Positions 24,132 through 38,200 of a stretch of 64,000 nt of DNA are shown here, piece after piece (positions within the stretch are counted from its first letter, which is position 1; each line of letters opens with the position of its first letter). Origin of the DNA: Aplectana chamaeleonis (lineage: Eukaryota > Nematoda > Chromadorea > Rhabditida > Cosmocercidae); assembly GCA_029168955.1 (NCBI GenBank), contig JAPDOI010001210.1, positions 124,001 through 188,000 on the forward strand. Direction: 5' to 3'. The notes below the pieces were generated by a model, which saw nothing but the letters and a program-made list of their open reading frames with translations, was not told the DNA's origin and did not search any database. A program made the translations under genes and the position numbers.

Positions 24132-24415
24132 TACTGTGCTTCTCTGGGCCGAATTCCGGGCCGCAATTGCGTCTCGACACGCTTTGCGGGCCCACGCGCT
24201 CAAGTCGGTCGAGTTTCCAGCGCCAAAGCCGACTCGGTTTGGCTTTGTTATACAGTTTTCTCCAACTTTTTTTTGGTGTCCAGTTTCCAACACCCATTTG
24301 GAGACAACAGATCGGCTGCTGCGGCGCCGGAAACTCTTCCGCCTCGGGAGCGTGCGGTCGCGAAGCGTGTCGAGACGCAATTGCGGACCGGAATTTGGCC
24401 CAGAGAAGCACAGTG
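24132..24415. mobile_element. MITE family C copy
   Basis: TACTGTGCTTCTCTGGGCCG and GGCCCAGAGAAGCACAGTG, with the family inner arms CAATTGCGTCTCGACACGCT and AGCGTGTCGAGACGCAATTG. More diverged in the middle than the 21957 copy. Confidence 0.85.
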
Positions 24416-24939
24416 CACCGCCTTCTTTCAGTCGCAGAGTTTCGGCATACTGCGCCAGCCACTGGTCTGCCCTTACGAGGTAAGTCTTAATAACGTTAGA
24501 GGCCGTTCTTGAAGTGATGTACGATTCTTAGACCATTTTTGGATGTAGAAACCGATAAGACTTTTCAGAGTGGCCAAAGTCCACTTTGACCAAAATTACA
24601 GCGGTTTTTTTTTCTTTAAATTGCAGCCAGAGCCCTGAAGCAGATCCCAATATGAACCAAAGCAGATAGCCAACAGAAGGTCGCATATTTTGATTGAAAT
24701 CCATCATTTGTCTCGTACCTCTTGAGATAACTTCTCGGTTTGCCTAACCTATTTTCTCTTCTCTGGGGCGTGGTCGACTTTTTCCTTGTTTTTTCTCGCT
24801 TGTTCGAGCGAAATGAGGTCTCGCACTTGGTAGGGTTGCTATACACGGCGGTTCGATTATCTGAAGAACTAAACAGATTTGGATCAAACTCTCATTCTGA
24901 ATTGAAAGAATTCTGGAAGGCAAGTGCAAAATTTGACTA

Positions 24940-25060
24940 TTTCCGGAGTGCAATTAAGAGGAACCTTCTTTGCGCAGTTCAAAATAAGCAAAATAGAGCA
25001 GCACGCAAGGATGCCTATGTTACTAGTAGTAAAAACCATGACTCGAGCCCAAATTTATAT
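24940..25060. repeat. Dispersed repeat, related copy at about 36650-36790
   Basis: AAGAGGAACCT, AGCAAAAT, and CAAGGATGCCTATGTTACTAGTAGTAA occur in the same order as AAGAGGAACCTCACAA, AGCAAAATGA and CAAGAATGCCGATGTTACGAGTAGTAA in intron 3 of the kinase gene. The 117-residue frame crossing it (24740-25093) is therefore probably not a gene. Confidence 0.55.
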
Positions 25061-25125
25061 CACAAAAAATTAGCAGCTCAAAACGGTAGGTGAACTCCGG
25101 AGACTAATATCTTTTTTCTTCACTG

Positions 25126-25606
25126 AGATTCTGGCCGTCGCAAAGGCATCTTTGAACGAGCCTTATCACGGCTGCACAGCTGACTGGTACATTATTTACT
25201 ACTCCTCTAAGGCGCTATTCATACTACTCAACGGGCGTGCCGCGCTGGCGTGGCGTTTGTGTATGAATGGCTTGACGCCCCGCCCGCGCGGCACGCGCGT
25301 CACGCTCCGTCATGGCGTCGCCGCTGCAGTATTCATACTGCCACCCGGAACGCCTTGGCGTTTTTGTCCACTGATACTATTTATCGATCGTCTCATTCAT
25401 TCCAGCTTCACCGCTCCGCCATGGCGTCGCAGCTGGGGTATTCTTAGTTTCCGTAAGCGCGGCACGAGCGTGCCGCGCTCGCGTTAATTAGTATGAATAG
25501 CGCCTAACATGTCTGCTTGTCGATTTACAGGTGCGAAAATGCCTGCTAGACCGCCGCTCGAGACGCACGCCGTCCGCGTGCGCAGACATTCTCAATCTGA
25601 CAGACT
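25126..25606. mobile_element. MITE family A copy, split by a PIF-like MITE
   Basis: The right half ends CAATCTGACAGACT after ACGCACGCCGTCCGCGTGCG. The left half is eroded (GAGATTCTGGCCGTCGC) but keeps TTTGAACGAGCCTTATCACG and GGCTGCACAGCTGACTGGTA. The halves join across the TAA at 25208 to give the family interior (ATTATTTACTACTCC then CGATTTACAGG). Confidence 0.7.
25211..25504. mobile_element. PIF/Harbinger-like MITE nested in MITE A, TAA target
   Basis: GGCGCTATTCATACTACTCA and TAATTAGTATGAATAGCGCC with TAA at 25208-25210 and 25505-25507. The interior (GCAGTATTCATACTGCCACC, TTTATCGATCGTCTCATTCA) is nearly identical to the 8429 copy, so these two are close relatives. Confidence 0.88.
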
Positions 25607-27166
<1,560 letters not shown>

Positions 27167-28012
27167 TGATGTCAAATCACTCAAAGTTCAAATTTCAATG
27201 CAATGTAAATGTCAATGTACGATTTGGGGCACTAAAGACTGTAACCTCGCGAGATATCGCGCTCCGGTCGAGACGCTCCGCGCCCGCTCATGCACAATGA
27301 GACGACAATCAGTTTTTCTGCCACATTCTCGCTGGCACGTCCGATGGTCTGGCGCTCTCTCACTCATAGAGAGTTTACCTTCTTACATAGCCAGGGACCA
27401 GTGTTTGGACATTCTTGTACCTCGCTGTCGCTGCTTCACCTGATCATGTTGGGACCACCCGCAACACAACATAGGCTGCTGCGGGAACAGTAAGCGGCAG
27501 CGGGTCGTGGAAGGGTACTAGTGGTCGTTTAATCTTCCGCCGCCGTGCGACGCGGCGAAGTGCAATTCTATGATATTGATTGCGCGGCACGATCGATATT
27601 ATATAATTGCAGTTTGCCCGTCGTGGAAGTGTAGACGCCTTCATACATTAATCATTAGAGTGTTGCATCGAATAATTTCGACTTTTCAATCAAAATTCCT
27701 CAGAGCCGAAGTAGTTTTAACTCTCCTTGATATCAAACATAACGTGAGAGGAAGGTTTTCATAATTGATGAAAAAGTGAACTTCTGTCCAATCACAAGGT
27801 TGCAATTACCACTTATTCACATATTCGAATACTTGAATGAAAAACTCAATTAATTAATCTTGACATCCTAATTTTCATCAAAAATGAGATTCTTCCACTT
27901 ACCGTAACGTATGAAAGTAAGCGCTAATGAAACCATTCCGATCATGAAGAGAAAATTAGATTTTGACAGCCTTTGTTGAAATGCAAACTTAAACCCGCGT
28001 TGGCTACGCGGA

Positions 28013-29110
28013 ACTCATACACTGGAGGGGTCTAGCGCAGCTCTTCAGGGGGGCAACCCTCCGGGCACCGGCGCTTGCCCCCCAATCGGGGGGGGGCTAC
28101 CGCCGGAGTGACAATTTGGCTTGATCGGAGCTCCCCGTCACTGCCCCGAAGCCCCCTGTGACTGCCCTGAAGCCCCCGTGACTGCCCTGAAGCCCCCTGT
28201 GACTGCCCTGAAGCCCCCCTGTCACTGCCTTGAAGCCCCCATCACTGCCCCGGAGCCATGACGTCACGGCTCAAGAGCAGTGACGTCACGACACCGGAGC
28301 AGTGACGTCACCTCCCCGGAAAGCGTCTCCGCTTTCCTCCAAAAATATCCCTTTCTGACAGTGACTCCGAAGTCGCCGTCCAGGGCCGGCCTGTTGGGCC
28401 GAATGCGGCTCTCCATGAGGTGAGGCGCCTTTTATACCGGTCGAGCACGTGATAGATGCTTTCTCTGGCCTCTATTGTCGTAAACTACCTTCTACGACTT
28501 CTTCCCATCTTTCCTCTCTCTTCCTCTCAGGGGGGCAAGCGCCGGAGGAGAGCAGGGGCCTCCCCTGAAGCCTTCCTCGGGGGAGGCCTGCGCTGTCGCT
28601 CCCCCAAGTCGAAAACGGGCTCTATTGTCCGGCGCTTGCCCTCCCCCCCCGCAGAGTCTGAGTACGCAGGGATGCCGTTCGAACAGCTCATACACTGGAG
28701 GGGGCTAGCGCGGCTGTTCAGGGGGGCAACCCTCCGGGCACCCGCGCTTGCTCCCCCAATCGGGGGGGGGCTACCGCCGGAGTGACAATTTGGCTTGATC
28801 GGAGCCCCCCCGTCACTGCCTTGAAGCCCCTGTCACTGCCCTGAAGCCCCCTGTCACTGCCTTGAAGCCCCCTGTCACTGCCTTGAAGCCCCCTGTCACT
28901 GCCCTGAAGCCCGCCTATCACTGCCCCGGAGCCATGACGTCACGGCTCCGGAGCAATGTAACGTCACGACCCCGGAGCAGTGACGTCACCCTCCCGGAAA
29001 GCGTCTCCGCTTCCCTCCAAAAATATCCCTTTCTGACAATGACTCGAAGTCGCCGTCCAGGGCCGGCCCTGTTGGGCCGAATGCGGCTCTCCATGAGGTG
29101 AGGCGCCTTT
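28013..29110. repeat. Duplicated GC-rich block with 20-bp minisatellite
   Basis: The unit 28013-28440 (CATACACTGGAGGGGTCTAG to GAGGTGAGGCGCCTTT) is repeated at 28686-29110. Each contains five to six units of CTGCCCTGAAGCCCCCTGTCA, then TGACGTCA palindromes, then AAGCGTCTCCGCTT and a GGGCCGGCCTGTTGGGCC region. GC content is far above the neighbourhood. No protein is convincing. The upstream stretch 27165-28012 holds nothing recognised. Confidence 0.8.
28484..28680. repeat. GC-rich dispersed repeat, second copy at 29982-30145
   Basis: AACTACCTTCTACGACTTCT through GAAGCC and GGGAGGCCTGCGCTGTCGCT to GGCTCTATTGTCCGGCGCTT occurs here and, in the same orientation, at 29982-30145 with small indels. 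It contains imperfect inverted runs (GGGGGCAAGCGCCGG versus CCGGCGCTTGCCC), so it may be the two ends of a small element. Confidence 0.7.
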
Positions 29111-29119
29111 CAGGCCCCT

Positions 29120-29345
29120 GTCATAGTCGGTGGATCTACTGAGTCCCACCCGGTCGATACGCATCGAATTCGTGGAAAACGGGTGGAAAAAAATCAACCC
29201 ACTGAGTACGACTGCGACCGTCTGATGCCCACCGCAATCCCCCCGGTCGATACTGATATTTCTCATGCGTACAAGGGCGGGGCCAATGCACCGACTGAGT
29301 CCCACTGAGTCCCACCCGGTCGATATAGGTGTTTCTCACGTGATT
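29120..29345. repeat. Short repeats with GAGTCCCACCCGGTCGATA
   Basis: ACTGAGTCCCACCCGGTCGATA occurs near 29138 and 29305, with shortened forms near 29235 and 29293. Purpose unknown. From 29350 to 29981 the sequence has GGTTACGGCTGGGCTA repeats (about 29615-29695) but no recognised gene. From 30146 to 31104 nothing is recognised. Confidence 0.5.
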
Positions 29346-31104
29346 TGGGTGCATTTTTTTCGGCCGACTGCGACCTGCCGAGCCCCGCCGCATCTCGACT
29401 CTCATCGTCTGCGCTCTGCCCAACGTGCTGCTGATACGGAAATCAGATTCAGACATGTTGAAAACAAGAAAATCAGCCACCAAACACGTTCCGATTCATA
29501 GCTGAGGTGATAATCGTCACTATCAATTGCGTGTTTCGCAGAGGAGCTGGTTGGTGCTGGGGGCAACCGGACTCAGCGGGACTCAGCAGGACTGGGATTC
29601 ATGAAAGGCAAACCACGGTTACGGCTGGGCTAGCGGAGGAAACCGGCATTCACGAAAAATCCGGTTTGGTTACGGCTGGGCTACGATTGGGCTACGCGTA
29701 ACCGCACCTCGGAGCTGCGGTTAACCGCGGTTAGCAGCGGTTTTGCGGCTTAGTCGTCGAATTGATGGTGTTGTATTAGTGCACAACACAGGAAACGCAC
29801 CTTTCGCGAATACGCATAAAAACTTGATATCTTCGAGGCAAGCTGAAAATACAGGAAGTCCGCCGTTATTGACTGCCACATCATAGGCCCTCTAACCATA
29901 ATGTGTTCCTCTCGATAACAACGAAAATTCTCAGACTCATCAACCTCATCTGTAACTTTTATGTATGTTGCCCATGGCTAACTACCTTCTACGACTTCTT
30001 CCCATCTTTTCCCTCTCTTCCTCTCGAGGGAGGCAAGCGCCGGAGGAGAGCAGGGGCCTCCCTGAAGCCCCCTCGGGGAGGCCTGCGCTGTCGCTCCCCA
30101 AGTCGAAAACAGGCTCTATTGTCCGGCGCTTGCCCCCCGCAGAGTCGGAGAGTGTTGGCCCTGTCATCTCATGGAGTGATTACTTGACACTCTCTGGCTG
30201 GGAGTGGAGGGTGACCTCGTGGCGCACTGTGGAAAACTTTGCTAAAGATAATTTAGACCGCTGGAATGCTGCAGACAGTGGGGGAAAAACGGCGGCGCGG
30301 TCGCTCGCAGCTGGGAATGCCTTCCTAGTACGGATCAGGACTGGGTGGGTCGATCGACCGAGGGCTGGCTGTAACGAGAGTTTACGAAGAATATGCGTAC
30401 ACTGTAGCGAGAATTCACGTAGAACTTGCGGGCGCTGTAGCTAAAATTTTGCCAACTGATGCTAAACTTTTCATAATTTACGTGAATTCTTGGGTCAAAA
30501 TTAAAATAGACGCCTCCGAAACATCTCCGGTTTCCGCGTGAGGCATCTAGCTAAGCGCTGGCAGAGCAGGCCATGCTCCGAGTTAGACATCATATTTGGA
30601 TGCTTTTGAGTTGATAAGTCGTAGAGGTTATCAGTGTAAGGTACAGACTTTCAAGTACCGGAGAAAGACTACTCAGAGAAGACTCTGAAATATTCAATTA
30701 CGCCTGTTTGGTGTGTTTCGGGAGACTACAGACAAAGCGTCGAACCAGACGTCGGAAATGGTTTTGGCGCTCTAAATCTCTTAGGGAAGCGTCTTTGTTT
30801 TCTGTTTGTTGTACCGAAGACTCTTCAGAAATAAGATGGGCCAACGCACATGCTCGAATGGTTAAATCTTTCGCGATAATGAATGTTTAAAAATTTGACA
30901 AATGATCCTTTGATGAAACCAACGCAGGAAAGCTGTTATACTACGTGAACGTGGTGATCCAATCGGTTGGCTAGTCCACGAGATTTTCACCCACTTCCTG
31001 ACCGTTTTTCTTCCCATTTACGTTCCTGCTCTTCCTGGAGGGGCACAAAGCTTAAGTTTTCGTCAAAGAACGGGCAAGTTTTTCGTGGTGGACGCTGACT
31101 TTAA

Positions 31105-31518
31105 AGGCAGTGTTCGTAACGAAGAAGTTTCGTGGGTGTTTTTTTTTCAGATACGTAAGTTTTGGGTATTTCTGAGAACAGCAAGGATGAAAGTATGACG
31201 AGAAACGGTCAGGATTCAGATGAAAACCTCATGGATCAGACAACCCATTGGATCGTCTCGCCCATGTCATGTAACTGTTGTCCACCCAAAGGAACTCTTT
31301 GTCAAACTTTTGATTACTCTTTATCTTCGAAGAATCTGATATCCAAGCATGTGCATTGAAACCATCTTATTTTTGAGGAGTTCACGGTACCAGAAACAGA
31401 AGACAAGGTAACTCAAATTCGAGAGTTTGCTGGGGACTTTTTTCATTTTATCTTCGTGGACTTGCCAACGCAAAAACACCGAAAACTAGGATGCGGTTTT
31501 CTATCGTGAACACTGCCT
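31105..31518. mobile_element. MITE family D (TTAA type), 414 bp
   Basis: AGGCAGTGTTCGTAACGAAG and TCTATCGTGAACACTGCCT with TTAA before and TTGA after. The interior differs from the 4836 copy, so it shares mainly the ends. It lies about 600 bp upstream of the kinase start codon. Confidence 0.7.
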
Positions 31519-32117
31519 TTGACCCTAGGGTTTACATTGGAATAAGTTAAGTTCACAAGTTCCAGTGGTTAGAAAATAGCCACTACAGTGAGTTAGTTTC
31601 ACGTTTCAACACGTTGGAGGCGGGTTATATGTTTTAATATGTTAGGTTCAGAATCTTCTAGAACATGACAAAATGTCGGTGTCTTCCACTACGGCTTATG
31701 AAGACTCATCATCATAATTGTTCCATATTTATGCCACATTGACTTCTGGCAGCCTTCCCACCTCCCATGCCTGTTTTTGAACACTTGAACATTCGAACAT
31801 CTCATCAGAAATCTACTCATAGCAGGAGCGTCGTCGGCGGCGGGGAGTTCGCCGTCCGTTGTTCTCACACGTGTAGACGATGACCACGCCTCCGGCTCCG
31901 CCCTGCTCGTTTCGGGCGCCGTCGCCACGGCTCCGCCCTTCGTTCGCACCCAACCCCCTCTGCTAAGACAGTGTTCACATCGGTTCAGTTACAGAGTAAC
32001 ACGCTGGCTCACAAACCTCAACCTAAGCCTCCACCACAACAACAACACAACAACAACAACAATTGCACTAGCAACAACAACGACAACAACATCAACCATC
32101 ACAACAAGGCTACAATT
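31519..32117. promoter_or_regulatory. Probable 5' flank / 5' UTR of the kinase gene
   Basis: Contains a GC-rich patch (31825-31960), then a CAA-rich run (about 32033-32105) just before the ATG. No in-frame upstream ATG exists before the stop at 31881 in the start-codon frame. A possible splice or trans-splice acceptor (CGGTTCAG, about 31980-31987) is weak. Promoter position cannot be read directly. Confidence 0.3.
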
Positions 32118-32205
32118 ATGACATTACCTGTATTCGCGAAGAAGGTCAAAAAATTGGCCTCGTTTCAACTATTCAATCTGAAGCTGCTCATCAATGGCGA
32201 GTCAA
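32118..32205 (+). CDS. Kinase exon 1 (residues 1-29, start codon)
   Basis: Encodes a basic, hydrophobic N-terminus starting [15 protein letters not shown]. It ends in phase 1 before GTGAGT. It joins exon 2 to make Ser30, giving the frame that enters the kinase domain. The start is the least certain part of the model. Intron 1 (3.05 kb) is T-rich (TTTATT runs around 32600-33300) and carries the TTAA MITE at 34374-34843. Confidence 0.7.
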
Positions 32206-35200
32206 GTGAGTACTTTTCTTCTCAAACTATTTTTTTATTTGGTTTTTCCACCTATCTTCATGCGCGCGAATGTTTCTATTTTTTTTACCTCCTCACTATG
32301 GCTTTTCTTTTAACACATTAATTGAAGCTCTTTAAAATTACTACAAATATGGTTTTCATCACAGAAAAATTATAGTACTTCCTCTGTATTATTCATACTA
32401 TCCTTGGTGGGTGAAATTTTCATAGTTGCCTCTAGTGCATTATTGTGATTCCTTCATCAATCATATGTGGACCCTGCGATTTGTTATTTTTTTCGTCAAA
32501 AAAAAATGAATTATATGAATTTCTAATATCAGTCGTTGCCTGTTATTCAACAGTAATTCATATATTTATTTTCCTGTGTTTTTTTTTGTTTTTTTTTTCT
32601 CGTTACCTTTCGAGCCTATTTGATTCTACCCAAAGCGGTTTGTATCTATATATTTATTTATTCGTATAAATTTGGTTAATTTTTTTTCATTCAATTCGTC
32701 CTTTCATATCTTATTCACTTTGTTTTTTTAATAAATTAGTTGTTCATTTATTCATATAATTATTTTAATGCTAATTTTTGGTTTCCGTTTTTTTGCTTTC
32801 TCTGAACATTATCGTTTTATTATTTGTTTTGAGAATTTTTCATTCATGTTTCTATCGTTTTTTTTGCATTTCTTCGCTTATTTACACGTCTGATTTTATT
32901 GGTTTTTTATTCACCTGTTTACTTACACGTCTGTTTCAATCCTTTTTTTCTTTATTTTTTCACTAATTTGCTTATTCAATTACCTAATCATTTTTCTTGA
33001 ATATTTGCTTATTTCCTCATAGCGGTCTCTGCTTAATTATTGATCGTGAACTGTTTGTTTGAATGTTTATTGAATTATCTAATTAATGATTTCTATCTTG
33101 CTTTATCATTTTTTCATTTCCTTATTCATTTGTTTATATATTTAGCTGATCACCTATTTTCTTTATTTCGTTATTTTATAATTTATGCACATATATATTT
33201 GTTTAATATTTATATTACATTCAGTCATTTATCTTTTTTTCTCAGGTTTTATTCGTTTATTTGCTCGTGATGTCTCATATTAATAGGAGATATATTTATT
33301 TTTCATGACTTTTTTATTATTGTTTTGACTGCTGCGCCAACAATATTTTTTACCTTTATCTTTTTTCCACATTTTTCACAGCATATTTCTGTATAATGGG
33401 ATGATTTGTGTGCTTTATTAACCGACGACTCCTTGTTTGAAGTTCTACCGCTGATTCTATGATTGGTTTTTTTTTTACTTTCACTTTCTTTTTCAGGAAA
33501 TTTTCCTTTGCTCAATGAAACCAACCATTTTCTTTCACTCACATTCCTGTTTTCCTTTCGCTTCGTCGTATTCTTTCATTTATTCCTCTTCTATTTCTTG
33601 AATTGATTCTGGTCGGATGCATGTGGTAGCGTAGCGGAAACACTGACCCATTAACACCCCTTTCCCCTGCTATTGGTCAGTGATTGCCTCCGCGCGACTA
33701 TTCGCAGCACGTCAGTATGGCTTTGACTTCACCTCCCTAGTTAAAGAGCCTGCAGCTGCAAGTATGAAAAATTTAGTTAAATATAAGTATTTAATTTTTC
33801 TACAATTTTTCGCTAAAAAATTCAAACAGTTAGGTGAAAAAGACGCTAAATGGCATATGGTCCTTGGATTAACTCGAAAAGAACCTTGATTTCATGTTCA
33901 GCACCCCACAAATAGTCCCTTTGGCAATGTTTGAGCCAAAAATATTTTAATTTCGAGGGTCCAAAAAGTTACCATTCCGCCGTTTTTGAAATCTTCTGAG
34001 AAAAACATTTAGGAAATTTTGGGTTCGGATTATTGATGCACAGAACTGTACCTAAACGTCCAAAACAAGATGTTCAGAAATCTCGGCGCAAGGATACAAC
34101 AAACCCTAGTTAGAGTTTATAGCACAACTTTAATCTTCATTTTATATTCGCGAACTATTTTTTCATCATGTGTTCTCTTCAGCTTGAAAATATACTTCTA
34201 TTCGGATTTTTTTCTCGATTCAATTTTTTGCTCAATTCTGGGCAAATCTATTTCTTCTTTCAAAAATTCCCCTCTAATTCTCATTCGGTCCATCCTTAGC
34301 GGCAGTTTGCAAGATTAAAATAGTTTTTTCTGGCACCGTTCACTCGCCACGCTCCTAATCTCTTGGAGTTTAAAGGCAGTGTTCGCGATAAAAATCGTTT
34401 TTCTGATTTTCCGCTTATGTTGAAAACGGCCCCATGCTGATTTCAATGGTGTCTCTGAAATCATACAAGACCTTCTGTGAACGCAGGTATGGTCCCTCAA
34501 AAATTGAGCTATGGAAACATGGTGGACGAGTTGTCCGTCTTTTGCAGCCGATCAATGCGTGCTGACCTGAGTAAAGAGAGAAGCTGAGAGTGAAGCGAAG
34601 AACGGGGCTAATGATTGAAAATCATCGCTCATCTCACGATCTCGAGCATTCATTTGTTCACGTCGGTGGGCGTGTGATGCGCTTTTGGGATTTTCAATGC
34701 GCTCGAAGTTGCGACTTCGGCCTCTTTTGGGGCTCTTCCTGGCTCGTTTTCATGCGTTCTTTCTACGTTAACGTTACAGAGTGTCCCTCCACTACCCAAT
34801 CCTAAAGGAATTTCAAAAACTTTTTCCATCGTGAACACTGCCTTTAAAGAGTTGGGGGAATGGCGAGTGGACGGTGTTCCGATTTTACGCCTTTTTGGGG
34901 CCTTTTCAACCCCGTTTCTGTTGGATTTTCCAATATTGTGCATCTCACTAGGCCTCATAACTGCCTACTTTTGCCAAAAACATTCAGATTTGGTTTTTAT
35001 CGCTGACACTGCCTCTATGTCATTTAACTATATTACTGGTTTATATGCATAACCTTATTCATCTCTCTCACACTGGAACGGGTCATTCGTTTCCCGAAGT
35101 CCGGCGCGTACGCGTGCGTGCAGGGAGTAAAATGCAAAAAATTGAAAATAGAGATATTTCAACATGAATGCACCATGTGGTTAAAAGGCATAAAGCATTC

Positions 35201-38200
35201 ATTCAAAAACATAAGAATTCAACCTGAATTGTTTACCTTCCTTGATTAAATGATTTTCAGGTCGCGGTTTCAACAAGTTTAAAAAGCATTACAAGCTCAA
35301 GGGAGAACTCGGACGAGGCGGATTCGGGATCGTCTACCGCGCAGTTCGGGTCTCGGACGAGTTACCCGTCGCGGTGAAGTTCATCGACCGTCGAACAGTT
35401 CGAGAATGGGGAAAGGTGTGTAGGGCTTTCTCTGACCAACATTCTTCTGAATCAGAATTCAAAAAATTTTATTTCTTTTTTTAGATCAACGACGAACAGC
35501 TTCCTATGGAGATCTGTATGCTCGCCAAGTGTTCAAAGATCAAAGGTCAGTTTGGCAAACTCGTACACATCGCCGCACAAAGACCAGTGCAATTTCTGGT
35601 CCTTTGGCTTTTTTCAATATTTTTCTCTGTTCTCTACCTATCTGGAGCCCTGAATCTAAAATTTGAATTTGAGGTCTATTGTCGAGATCGGAGCGAAATT
35701 CCGGTCCGCAGTTGCGGACAGCCGCTGTTGCGGTACTGACGATGATCGTGCAGGGACCTCGTCATTTCAGCACGATCTTGCGTGGTATGCTTGACGCAAT
35801 AGCTGTAGTCCGCAGCTGCGGACCGAAATTTCACTTCGATAACGTCAGTAAGTACACGAGGACTGTTGAAGAAGAACTTATTTTCGAAAAAGGAAGAACG
35901 CTTCTACCTTATACCATTTGAACTTTGACATCTGATCTTCCAATAAAGAGTAAAGCGATAAAAACCTGAAATGACTTTTACACTACGGTCGCACCGCCGA
36001 CATAAATCAAATATGTGCGTAGCATATGAAGTCATTAGGAGATGTTGACTAGTATGGATCAGTGATCAGACTTTCGCGATCAAAAATCTCTAAACCTCAT
36101 GTGTCAGTCTGCATTAGTCGCTCTGATCCCATAAGTGGACTTAGAGTGCATTGAATTTAAGGCGATTCGTCTACGGAGATTTTTGTGAAAGGACGTTTCT
36201 AGGTATGAATTTTGTTTTTTCTGACTAAGGTTTCTTAGAAAACCTGATTACTATGATTTATTGTATCTTCACATCCCCTCTGATTGCTAGAACTGCAAAG
36301 CATATAGTAGTTAGCACCTATTACCCATCTTCTCAGAACTGGCGGAAAGTGCATGCATGTTAATGTCTCGGAAACTATTGCATGATTACGGGGTCTGAAT
36401 GCAGCAATCAGCTGCATATCAGCTATCAGCTGAGCATTTGTGGACGGAAAAAGTTCCTTATGGCATGGGAAAGGCGATAATTGAAAGTAACTATGTATTA
36501 TTTGTTTCTGAGAGCAAGGTTTTGGAAAACTTTTGAAGTTGTAGAGGAGATTTTTCGATTTAATGTTCTTCGACAACTCAAGGTTTTTTCATTAGAATTT
36601 CCCGCTTCATGAGATCTATAAGAGAGTGTGCTCTGGACCTCATCATTTGGATTACGAATGCACCTTAAAGAGGAACCTCACAATAATGGAAATCATTTTA
36701 GCGTAGTCTAAGGTTAGCAAAATGAAGTAGTACATAGCAAGAATGCCGATGTTACGAGTAGTAAGAGTTGTGAGTGGCTCCGGCCTGAAGTCATATTTGA
36801 AAGACTTATAGACTCGAAATGTAGGAGAATGACGTTTTCCCTAACGTAACCTACCTTAGAAGTCCGAAACACCGAAAACGGACCTCATATTTGTGTTCAC
36901 CGCCCACAATTGCGTACCTCCGTGCAAAATTTTAGTGAATTATAGAAGGAGTTAAAGGCGATGAGTAAGAAGCGCGAGACCCTTGGCGGCCAGAGGTGTC
37001 CTACCTCCTCTGTCTGAAACTGAAGTACCAGCTCCGCGTAATTTCCACGATGGCTCCACAATAATAGTGGGCTCCGACACTTCACCAGCACCGCCACTTC
37101 TTGAAGAGTATTTGAATGCTGCAGTCCTGAATCGACCGAATATTTGGAAAATCGAATATGTAGTTAGACATCCGAATGAGCCGTTTTTTCGAAATCCGAG
37201 TAACTGAAATTCTTGAACGAATTGAAATTTCAAAAAAATATCCAAAAATCGAATTTTTATCAAGATCAAATATTTTGGGCAATTTTTCGAAATTATTGGT
37301 CTCAAGTTTTTTTTGTTTTTCCAAAGTTTTTTCAGAAAACGAATAAAAGTTCTTCTTTTTTTTGTTAAGAATTCCTTTTGACGTATATGCAATATAAAAG
37401 CTTATTGGCATTTACATACTTTTTGCCGGGAAATTTTCCAATTTTAAGTTGTCATGGGGATGAAGTATTCAAAGGCATATTCATTATTTGGCTTTTAGAG
37501 CCATTACGAGAGATTACTTACTTATGGTAAAACTGTAACCGAACAACAAACGTTTTCGAAAATCCCTAATAATTTCTCCCTATAAGTATTTTTTGTTCAA
37601 ATTTCATTACAGCTCTAGGGAGAAATGTCTTTTCAAACCCGTCCTCAGGGAGTTGAGTCGTAATACTACTCCATTTACATTTTCCATTTGAAGAAAAGTG
37701 CTCTTTTAGTTGTCATAGGGATAAACTGCCTGACTTGTTGCCCATAGTTTCCATATTTGCTGAAAGTTTACGTGGAAGGAGGGGATGGGGTGGGGGTAGG
37801 GAAGTAAGGTTTTTAAAGTTTATAGAGAGATGTTTTTAACTTTTTCACCGGACTACTCTCATCTTTTTTCACCTACTTGTCTATAAATGCATAACAGAAT
37901 TAAGGAAAAGTCAACCGAATTTTTAAAATCTACTTTTAGCCTAATCAGTAAACCAATCAATTTATGTAACTTTTCAGGCGTGATTCGACTGCTCGACTGG
38001 TATAGTATCCCTGAGGGATACCTGATTGTCATGGAACGACCCTATCCATGTGTTGATATGTTTGATTTCATCAAAGGACAACAAAAGCTGGACGAAGAGG
38101 TACGGTAAGGTACACTGTAGTTTGTCTGCGTTAAACAGAAATGGGTAGATATCAAGTGCGTAACCTGTAGCGCATAGGTATAAGGGCATAGGTGTGGCCG

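Noticed and set aside
24740..25093. 117-codon plus-strand frame with a hydrophobic start
   Set aside because: Overlaps a dispersed non-coding repeat also found in a kinase intron.
28718..28921. Minus-strand protein with GLQGSDR repeats
   Set aside because: Frame of the 20-bp minisatellite.
31971..32117. N-terminal extension of the kinase with an Asn/Gln-rich run, starting at GTG
   Set aside because: GTG is not a normal eukaryotic start; no in-frame ATG precedes 32118 after the stop at 31881. Could be coding only if an upstream exon splices in.
38100..38105. Use of the downstream donor GTAAGG for kinase exon 4
   Set aside because: It shifts the frame in exon 5 and destroys ARFLFRQ and HRDLK.
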